Shown piece by piece: positions 55,036-64,000 of a stretch of 64,000 bases of DNA (positions within the stretch are counted from its first letter, which is position 1; every line of letters starts with the position of its first letter). Below the pieces are notes generated by a model. The model was given only the letters and a program-made list of their open reading frames with translations. It made no database searches and was not told where the DNA came from. This DNA is from VRUE01 sp963703895 (GTDB taxonomy: Bacteria > Actinomycetota > Thermoleophilia > Solirubrobacterales > 70-9). The stretch lies in NCBI GenBank assembly GCA_963703895.1, contig CAVPFX010000002.1, forward strand, positions 62,001-126,000, read 5' to 3'. A program made the translations under genes and the position numbers.

Positions 55036-55836
55036 ATGGAACTTGCGGGAAAGACGGCGCTGCTCACTGGCGCAACGGGCGGCCTAGGGCGCGCAATCGC
55101 CAAGACGCTCGCCGGGCAAGGAGCAAAGCTCTCGCTGAGCGGTCGCAAGGTAGAGGCGCTGGAAGCCCTCGCCGCCGAGCTGCCCGGCGACGGTCATCGC
55201 GTCCTTCCCGCCGACCTCGGCGAGCTCGGCGCGGCCGAGAAGCTCGCTGCTGAGGCAGGCCCGGTCGACGTGCTCGTCGCCAATGCCGGCCTGCCCGGCA
55301 GCGGCCGGCTGCAGGAACTGAGCGGCGAGCAGCTGGCCCGCACCCTGCGCGTCAACCTCGAGGCGCCGATGCTGCTGGCTCAGGCGCTTGAGCCCTCGAT
55401 GGTCGATAAGGGCGCCGGCCACATGGTCTTCATCTCCTCGCTCTCCGGCAAGTCGGCAACACCGCTTTCCTCGATCTACAACGCGACCAAGTTCGGCCTG
55501 CGCGGCTTCGCCCTCGGTCTGCGCGCCGACCTCGACCCGCTCGGCATCGGCGTCTCGATCGTCTCACCGGGGACGATCCGCGAAGCCGGCATGTACGCGG
55601 ACTCGGGCGCCAAACCGATCCCGGGGCTGGGGACCGGCTCCCCACAGCAGGTCGCCGACGCGGTCGTCAAGGCGATCGAGCAGAACAAGGTGGAGATTGC
55701 CGTCGCTCCCCTGCGCCAGCGTGTACTAGCTCATTTCGCGCTCTCGACTCCCGGCATCTCGGTCAAGATCGCCAGCGGCGACGCCGGCCAGAAGGCCGCC
55801 CAGGCCGTCGTCGACGGCCAGCTCGACAAGCGCTAA
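55036..55836 (+). CDS. Short-chain dehydrogenase/reductase
   Basis: 266 residues of the classical SDR type. TGATGGLGRAIAKTLA is the cofactor-binding glycine motif, NAG in VLVANAGLPG, catalytic Ser in FISSLSGK, Tyr-x3-Lys in YNATKFGLRGFALGLR. Arg in SGRK after strand 2 suggests NADP preference. The C-terminal 60 residues (LRQRVLAHFALSTPGISVKIAS) are typical of a subgroup with unclear substrates. TAGCTT lies ten bases before the ATG. Confidence 0.88.
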   Translation: MELAGKTALLTGATGGLGRAIAKTLAGQGAKLSLSGRKVEALEALAAELPGDGHRVLPADLGELGAAEKLAAEAGPVDVLVANAGLPGSGRLQELSGEQLARTLRVNLEAPMLLAQALEPSMVDKGAGHMVFISSLSGKSATPLSSIYNATKFGLRGFALGLRADLDPLGIGVSIVSPGTIREAGMYADSGAKPIPGLGTGSPQQVADAVVKAIEQNKVEIAVAPLRQRVLAHFALSTPGISVKIASGDAGQKAAQAVVDGQLDKR

Positions 55837-55887
55837 CGCGCGCCGCCGCCGGCTCCGGCGCTCGCCGATGCTTGATCGCGCCCGGCC

Positions 55888-56391
55888 CTAATCGTCAAGC
55901 GCCGCTCGGATGAACGCGCCCTTGGCCTCGGTATATACCTCGCGATCGTCGCGGTGGCGGGCAGCCAGTTGTCGCTTCAGCGCTGCGTAGTCCGCAGCGA
56001 GCCGGGGATCGGCGCGGAGGCGATCGCGAAAGGACAGCTCGTCGCGATATCGCGACGAGCCAGTCGGGACGAGGTGCAGGTGATGGGTGCGGCGGGCCGG
56101 ATCGGGTTTGCAGAACCAGTGCATCTCTTCGGGCAGATACGGCGCGTAGAGGTAGCCGATGCCGGCAAGCGGCTCAAAGCAGGAGTGGGCGGTCTCGAGG
56201 TCGCCGACACCGACCAGGATGTCGATGATCGGCTTGGCTTCCAGGCCGGGGACGGCAGTGCTGCCGACGTGGTGGATGCCGCTATCGATCCACTCTCCGA
56301 TTGCTTCCTGCAGCGTTGCCTGCTCAAGCTCAAAACGAGCCGGCCAGTCGGGATCGGGAAGTGCGAGTCGGATCGGTTCATCCGAAGGCAT
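55888..56391 (-). CDS. GrpB family protein
   Basis: 167 residues. HHVGSTAVPGLEAKPIIDILVGV is the GrpB signature with GS-T-x-V and D-I-x-V metal-binding residues of a nucleotidyltransferase-like fold; HLHLVPTGSSRYRDELSFRDRLRADP and AALKRQLAARHRDDREVYTEAKGAFI complete the family pattern. GrpB domains often occur next to or fused to dephospho-CoA kinase; here the gene is alone. Function not established. Confidence 0.88.
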   Translation of the reverse strand: MPSDEPIRLALPDPDWPARFELEQATLQEAIGEWIDSGIHHVGSTAVPGLEAKPIIDILVGVGDLETAHSCFEPLAGIGYLYAPYLPEEMHWFCKPDPARRTHHLHLVPTGSSRYRDELSFRDRLRADPRLAADYAALKRQLAARHRDDREVYTEAKGAFIRAALDD

Positions 56392-56457
56392 GGCGACTGA
56401 AGATAAGCGCTGGCGCTGTTGCTGTCATCGCCACGGCCCATGGACATCCCCGTTGCC

Positions 56458-56463
56458 TAGGAT
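56458..56463 (+). promoter_or_regulatory. -10 element of leaderless aconitase promoter
   Basis: TAGGAT followed by six bases and GTG 56470. Confidence 0.5.
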
Positions 56464-56469
56464 GGAAGA

Positions 56470-59283
<2,814 letters not shown>

Positions 59284-59294
59284 GAGTGCGAGGC

Positions 59295-59325
59295 GCCCTC
59301 CTACCGCAGGGCGGTACAGGAGGGC
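59295..59325 (+). terminator. Hairpin after aconitase
   Basis: 59295-59302 pairs with 59318-59325 and the inner 59303-59307 with 59311-59315; a two-base bulge separates both helices. It lies 12 bases after the stop codon. The rest of the gap to 59488 shows nothing recognisable. Confidence 0.55.
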
Positions 59326-59488
59326 CGCGGGAGGCAGGGGGGTCCGCGCGACCCTCACTGCACCTGCGCGTCGGTAGCCAGGGAGGGATGCCGACGCGGC
59401 CGTTCCCCTAAACGGGACTGCTCAGAGGAACAGTCAGCAAGTACCTATACCGCGCCCGCACTCTCAGGTCAAGGGTTCCTGAGCGGAT

Positions 59489-59830
59489 CTACGGCGATTC
59501 CGCAACTCCTTGCGGCGATTCCGCAATTCCCCAGCCCCGTCGCTCGATCAGCTCGATCCCGATCACGCTTCCCACCGGGCCAACTGGTGTGAGTGTCGCC
59601 GCCAGCAGTGTGTAGGGGGCCTCGCGCTTGCCACAGGCAACCCAGATCACGATGCAAAGCGCGATAAACCCCAGCCCGTGAGCCCAGCCGAACAGCATCG
59701 TCGCGGTGTCGAACCCGGGCAAGAGCCAGAACAGAATCAGCAGCCCGAAGATCCCCAGCTCGATCCACGACAGCACCTTCACCTTGCGAAAGAGCGCCCC
59801 CGGCACCGGCTTGCGTAGTGGCGATTTCAC
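59489..59830 (-). CDS. DUF3817 membrane protein
   Basis: 113 residues. FRKVKVLSWIELGIFGLLILFWLLPG starts the protein and AHGLGFIALCIVIWVACGKREAP supplies the second helix; the WxE motif and the late Pro/Gly helix (TLLAATLTPVGPVGSVIGIELIERR) fit DUF3817 integral membrane proteins of actinobacteria. The tail repeats GIAESP/GVAESP, reflecting a direct repeat in the DNA (CGGCGATTCCGCAA twice at about 59490-59530). Function unknown. Confidence 0.8.
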   Translation of the reverse strand: MKSPLRKPVPGALFRKVKVLSWIELGIFGLLILFWLLPGFDTATMLFGWAHGLGFIALCIVIWVACGKREAPYTLLAATLTPVGPVGSVIGIELIERRGWGIAESPQGVAESP

Positions 59831-59882
59831 CGCTCCGGTGCGCCTTTTGTGGCTGTGGGCCGCATAAAGCGCACCGGAAGCC

Positions 59883-62800
59883 TCAGGCGCCGGGGGTGAG
59901 CGCGGTGAGCACGATGCGCTCCTGCTCGCGGGCGTGGGCGCCCGAGTAACCCTCGCCGGTGCTGGCCCGGGTCTGGCGGCCGATGTAGCCGAGCTCGACG
60001 CCCTCGGGGACGATCTCCGGCAGGCGGCGGGACATCACCTTCCAGGCACCCATGTTGCGCGGCTCCTCCTGGACCCAAACGATCTCCTTCAGGTTCGGGT
60101 AGGAGGCGATCATGCCCTTCAGCTGCTCGTCGGCGAAGGGGTAGAGCAGCTCGACCCGGGCGACCGCCACGTTCTCCGCCGTCTCGCGCCTGTCGCTGCC
60201 GTCGAGGTCGAAGTAGACCTTGCCGGTGCAGAGCACCAGGCGCTCGACCTTCTCGCGCCGCTCGTTCGCCTTGGGATCGTCGAGGATGAAGTGGAAGTGG
60301 CCCTCGGTCAATTCCTCGGGCGTGGCGGTGGCACGGTCGAGTCGCAGCAGGCCCTTGGGGGTGAAGACGACCAGCGGCCGCGGCTTGCGGATCAGCGCTT
60401 GGCGGCGCAAGAGGTGGAAGTACTGGGCCGCGGTGGTCGGGTAGGCGATGCGGATGTTGCCCTCGGCGCCGAGGGCGAGGAAGCGCTCGATGCGGGCGCT
60501 GGAGTGCTCGGGTCCGGAGCCCTCGTAGCCGTGCGGCAGCAGCAGGGTGAGGCGGCTGGTCTGTCCCCACTTGGCCTCGCCGGAGACGATGAAGCTGTCG
60601 ATGATCACCTGGCCGGCGTTGGCGAAGTCGCCGTACTGTGCCTCCCAGAGAACCAACGCGTTCGGCATCGCCGCCGAGTAGCCGTACTCGAAGCCGAGGC
60701 AGGCGGTCTCCGAGAGCGGGCTGTTGTAGAGCTCGAAGGGGGCGCTGGCCTCGCTCAGGTTCTGCATCGGGGTGTACTCGAGGCCGGTGTTCTCGTCGTG
60801 GAGGACGAGGTGGCGGTGGGAGAAGGTGCCGCGCTCGGTGTCCTGGCCGGTGAGGCGGATGTGAACTCCCTCGGTCAGCAGCGAGGCGAAGGCGAGGGCC
60901 TCAGCGTGACCGAATTCGATGCCGCCGTTGGCCAATGTGTCGAGCCGCTTGGAGAGCGGCTTGCGCAGCTTGCGGTGGATCGTGAAGCTCTCCGGCACCT
61001 CGATCAGCGCCTCGTTCAGCTCGCGCAGCTTCTCGATCGGCACCGCGGTCTGCACCGGCGGGCTGGCGCTGCGGTCGAGCTCGCCGGTGCTGGTCGTGGT
61101 CACCGTCGGGTCCTCGTAGTCGCCCAGCTCCATCTTGTGGCGCAGGTCCTTCAACGAGGCCGACATCTCGTCGTGGCGGGCCTTGGCCGCGACCTCGACC
61201 TCGTCCGCGGCGAGCACGCCCTCCTCGACCAACTGGGCGGCGTAGATCTCCGAGACCGGCGGGTGGGCCTTGATCTGGGCGGCGATCTGGGGCTGCGTGT
61301 AGGCGGGCTCATCGGTCTCGTTGTGGCCGTAGCGGCGGTAGCCGATCACGTCGATGACGATGTCGCGGCCCCAACGCTCGCGGTAGGCCATCGCCAGCCG
61401 CACCGCGGCGGAGCAGGCTTCGACGTCGTCGGCGTTGACGTGGACGATCGGCACGTTGAAGCCCTTGGCCATGTCGGCCGCGTAGGGAGTCGAGCGGCCG
61501 TCCTCGGGGTCGGTGGTGAAGCCCACCTGGTTGTTCTGGATCACGTGGATCGTGCCGCCGGTGGTGTAGCCCGCCAAAGCCTGCAGGTTGAGCGTCTCGG
61601 CGACCACGCCCTGGCCGGGGAAGGCGGCGTCGCCGTGCAGCAGCACCGGCACCGCGCACTTCGGCTTGTGCTCGATTGCCGGGCCCTCGAAGTCGGACTG
61701 GATCAAGCGGGTCGCGCCCTCGACCACCGGGTTGACGAACTCGAGGTGGCTCGGGTTGGGGTAGAGGCGGACGGCGATCTTCTCGTCTTCGTGGGTCTCG
61801 TAGACCCCCTGGTGGCCGTAGTGGTACTTGACGTCGCCGGTGCCGCCGTGGGGGATCCCGGCCACCGCCTTGACCTGGTCGATCCGCTTGGATCCCTCGA
61901 ACTCGGCCAGGATCGACTCGACCGAGCGGCCTAGGTTGTGGGCGAGGACGGCGAGGCGGCCGCGGTGGGCCATGCCGAAGACGACCTCCTCGGCGCCGCT
62001 GCGGTGGGCGAGCGTGACCAGCTCGTCGAGCATCGGCACGACCACGTCGAGCCCCTCGATCGTGAAGATCTTCTGGCCCAGGTAGGCCTTCTCGATGAAG
62101 CGCTCGAACTGGAAGACGTCGATCAGCCGCATCAGCAGGCGCTGTTTCTCCTCGGTGGCGAGTGGCGCGCGGTGGGCGCCGGTCTCGACCATCTCGCGCA
62201 GCCAGGTGCGCTGCTGGTGCGAGGAGAGGTGCTCGAACTGGTAGGCGATCGTGCCGCAGTAGGCCTCGCGCATGCGCGGCAGCGCCTCGAGCAGGGTCTC
62301 GCCGGGGACGCCGATACGCAGGATCGAGGCCGGCACGCGCGACATCAGCTCCGGGGTCAGGTTGAGCGTCTCCGGCTGGATCGCCGGGTCGCCCTTGGGC
62401 TCGCGGCCGAGCGGGTCGAGGCGGGCGGCGAGGTGGCCGTGGGTGCGATAGCCCTTGAGCAGCGAGGTCGCCGCCTGCACCGCCTGCAGCAGCTCCTCGT
62501 CGGGCTGGGTGGCGGTGACGCCGGCCTCGGCGCTGCTGGCGGCGGGAGCGCCCAGCGGCGGGGCGGAAGCAGAGGCGGGGTGGGCCGAGGAGATCGGCGC
62601 CGAGTCGATGCCGAGGTCGTTGGCGACGCCCTCGTAGAAGCCCTCCTCGCCCTGCAGCAACTGCTCGATGCTGCGCAGGAAGGCGCCGGACTCGGCCCCC
62701 TGGATCACCCGGTGGTCGTAGGTCGAGGTCAGCGTCATCGTCTTCGAGACGCCGATCTGGCGCAGCCGCTCCGGGGTGGCGTGGGTCCACTCGGGCGGGT

Positions 62801-63908
62801 AGGCGATCGCCCCGGTGGCGATGATCGCGCTCTGCCCGCTCATCAGCCGCGGCACCGAGGCGACGGTGCCGATCCCACCCGGGTTGGTCAGCGAGATGTT
62901 GGTGCCCTGGAAGTCGTCGGCGGTGAGCTTGCTCTCCCGCGTCTTCGTGATCAGGTCCTCGTAGTAGCTGTGGAAGCCGGCGAAGTCGAGGTCCTGCGAC
63001 CCCTTGATCGCGGGGACCATCAGGCTGTGCGAGCCGTCCTTGCGCTCGACGTCAACCGCGATCCCAAGATTGACCGGCCCGTTCTCGATCGCAACCGGTT
63101 TCCCGTCCACGCGCGTGAAGACCCGAGTCATCACCGAATGCTCCTTGGCCGCCTGCACGATCGCCCAAGCGACCAGGTGAGTGAAAGAGACCTTCATCCC
63201 CCGCTCCTTCAGCAGCCCGTTGAGAGCCTTCCGCTTGGCGTCGAGCGTGTCCACGGCGATCGTCCTGAACGAGGTAGCCGTAGGAACTTCCCGACTCTCA
63301 TCCATCGCCTGCGCCAGCATCGCCGCGGGTCCCCGCAAAGCCTTCTCCTCGCCAGCCGCGACCGGCCCAGCACCGTTCCCAGCCGCCAGCACATCGTCCT
63401 TGGTCACCTTCGCCCCAGGCCCAGACCCAGCTACGGAGCCCAGGTCGACGCCATTAGCTTCGGCAACCCTGCGGGCAACCGGTGTCGCCCGAACTTCGCT
63501 GCCACCGTTGGCGCTGCCAGCTGTTCCATCGGCATCGCCCGCGGGTGGCGCTGTAGGGGGTACCGCCCCCGAGGACGCTTTAGCGACCGCAGGGGGTGGT
63601 GGGTCCCCTGCAGCGACAGGACCCGCGGATGATGCGGTTGGTCCCTCGCCAGTCCCCTCGCCAGGCTCCATCTCAACCAACGGCGCTCCAACCGGAACCT
63701 CATCGTCGACCGCAACGAGCAGCTTGGTAATGACGCCATCCGTAGGCGCCGGCACCTCGGCATCCACCTTGTCCGTAGACACCTCGACAACCGTGTCGCC
63801 CTCGTTGACGAAATCGCCCTCGGCGACGTGCCACTCGAGCACGATCCCCTCGGTGACCGACTCGCCCATTTCGGGCATTGCGATCTGCAAGGTCGCCGTC
63901 TCCGCCAT
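59883..63908 (-). CDS. kgd: Fused 2-oxoglutarate dehydrogenase E2-E1 (Kgd type) with lipoyl domain
   Basis: 1341 residues from ATG 63908. Residues ~8-80: lipoyl domain with EVSTDKVDAE (Lys47 as lipoylation site). After an Ala/Pro linker, residues ~140-176: E3-binding domain (VRATPVARRVAEANGVDLGSVAGSG). Residues ~190-425: E2 acyltransferase with STYDHRVIQGAESG carrying the catalytic His. From ~500: E1 dehydrogenase with GMAHRGRLAVLAH, HGDAAFPGQGVVAE, QNNQVGFTTDPE and GYRRYGHNETDEP for thiamine diphosphate. Mycobacterial Kgd and corynebacterial OdhA lack the lipoyl domain; here both carrier and E3-binding parts are present. Produces succinyl-CoA with a separate E3. Confidence 0.93.
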   Translation of the reverse strand: MAETATLQIAMPEMGESVTEGIVLEWHVAEGDFVNEGDTVVEVSTDKVDAEVPAPTDGVITKLLVAVDDEVPVGAPLVEMEPGEGTGEGPTASSAGPVAAGDPPPPAVAKASSGAVPPTAPPAGDADGTAGSANGGSEVRATPVARRVAEANGVDLGSVAGSGPGAKVTKDDVLAAGNGAGPVAAGEEKALRGPAAMLAQAMDESREVPTATSFRTIAVDTLDAKRKALNGLLKERGMKVSFTHLVAWAIVQAAKEHSVMTRVFTRVDGKPVAIENGPVNLGIAVDVERKDGSHSLMVPAIKGSQDLDFAGFHSYYEDLITKTRESKLTADDFQGTNISLTNPGGIGTVASVPRLMSGQSAIIATGAIAYPPEWTHATPERLRQIGVSKTMTLTSTYDHRVIQGAESGAFLRSIEQLLQGEEGFYEGVANDLGIDSAPISSAHPASASAPPLGAPAASSAEAGVTATQPDEELLQAVQAATSLLKGYRTHGHLAARLDPLGREPKGDPAIQPETLNLTPELMSRVPASILRIGVPGETLLEALPRMREAYCGTIAYQFEHLSSHQQRTWLREMVETGAHRAPLATEEKQRLLMRLIDVFQFERFIEKAYLGQKIFTIEGLDVVVPMLDELVTLAHRSGAEEVVFGMAHRGRLAVLAHNLGRSVESILAEFEGSKRIDQVKAVAGIPHGGTGDVKYHYGHQGVYETHEDEKIAVRLYPNPSHLEFVNPVVEGATRLIQSDFEGPAIEHKPKCAVPVLLHGDAAFPGQGVVAETLNLQALAGYTTGGTIHVIQNNQVGFTTDPEDGRSTPYAADMAKGFNVPIVHVNADDVEACSAAVRLAMAYRERWGRDIVIDVIGYRRYGHNETDEPAYTQPQIAAQIKAHPPVSEIYAAQLVEEGVLAADEVEVAAKARHDEMSASLKDLRHKMELGDYEDPTVTTTSTGELDRSASPPVQTAVPIEKLRELNEALIEVPESFTIHRKLRKPLSKRLDTLANGGIEFGHAEALAFASLLTEGVHIRLTGQDTERGTFSHRHLVLHDENTGLEYTPMQNLSEASAPFELYNSPLSETACLGFEYGYSAAMPNALVLWEAQYGDFANAGQVIIDSFIVSGEAKWGQTSRLTLLLPHGYEGSGPEHSSARIERFLALGAEGNIRIAYPTTAAQYFHLLRRQALIRKPRPLVVFTPKGLLRLDRATATPEELTEGHFHFILDDPKANERREKVERLVLCTGKVYFDLDGSDRRETAENVAVARVELLYPFADEQLKGMIASYPNLKEIVWVQEEPRNMGAWKVMSRRLPEIVPEGVELGYIGRQTRASTGEGYSGAHAREQERIVLTALTPGA

Positions 63909-64000
63909 TTCTCGACTCAGTCTATGAAACCCGGGCCGTTCGCCTCCCCCTCTTCCTTTGCACGAAATATGGGCGCCGTGGAACAGCGGAGCCAAAAAGG

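Noticed and set aside
59284..59488. Riboswitch or small RNA after aconitase
   Set aside because: Apart from one hairpin near the stop codon, no conserved block of a known RNA class could be found.

Overview
The window looks like a chromosomal piece of a high-GC actinobacterium of the Thermoleophilia/Solirubrobacterales kind. This is inferred from strong G/C third-position bias, a fused 2-oxoglutarate dehydrogenase E2-E1 (Kgd type), an actinobacterial-type long aconitase, DUF3817 and PAC2 proteins, a c-di-AMP riboswitch upstream of an NlpC/P60 hydrolase, and many secreted proteins with FN3/NHL/TolB-like modules and arrays of TetR regulators carrying a P-x-GRHG-x-P N-terminal signature. No rRNA, tRNA, CRISPR array, transposase or phage gene was found.

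Layout. 1-5.4 kb: end of a small coiled-coil membrane protein, two long hairpin elements, tautomerase plus thioredoxin, a polyprenol-phosphate-mannose-type glycosyltransferase, PolX/PHP polymerase, a third long hairpin, a SIMPL-domain protein and an L-type-lectin-like secreted protein. 5.4-8.8 kb: membrane protein, trehalose phosphatase, two half-size TauE/SafE permeases, PAC2 protein and a small membrane protein. 8.8-13 kb: helicase-nuclease, inositol-monophosphatase-like enzyme, and a basic coiled-coil protein behind two LexA-type boxes. 13-19 kb: secreted Ig-like protein translationally coupled to an ECF sigma factor fused to a zinc-finger/membrane tail, a UDP-glucuronate decarboxylase-like epimerase, and an unrecognised HDHGH protein. 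19-24.5 kb: acyl-CoA mutase large subunit, AbiEi/DUF559-type protein, repeat-rich secreted protein, acyl-CoA carboxylase carboxyltransferase; mutase and carboxylase fit propionyl-CoA/methylmalonyl-CoA metabolism.

24.8-49.3 kb is the most unusual part. Eight TetR-family genes are packed into about 6.4 kb, interrupted only by a small membrane protein and a decayed vapBC remnant. They lead straight into an apparent operon of about 18 kb with eight secreted or lipoprotein genes, joined mostly by ATGA/GTGA overlaps. The operon contains a tandemly duplicated two-gene module (FN3/beta-propeller protein plus a ~900-residue Cys-containing protein, twice), then a repeat protein, another paralog pair and a lipoprotein. 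The palindromic word TTTYAGAAA occurs in the three main regulatory gaps of this region. I consider this the best candidate for an undescribed surface system; its function is not evident from the sequence.

49.4-64 kb: a nucleotidyltransferase/small-protein pair resembling a toxin-antitoxin unit, a polyamine-type ABC importer, an NlpC/P60 hydrolase under a c-di-AMP riboswitch, an SDR oxidoreductase, a GrpB-family protein, aconitase, a DUF3817 protein, and a Kgd that carries its own lipoyl and E3-binding domains.

Two window-wide observations matter for reading the annotation. First, many genes have a TANNNT -10 element 6-7 nt before the start codon with no Shine-Dalgarno, which indicates leaderless transcription. 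Second, at least ten single-base frameshifts interrupt otherwise intact genes; they look more like assembly errors than real decay, and affected genes are annotated as one feature each.
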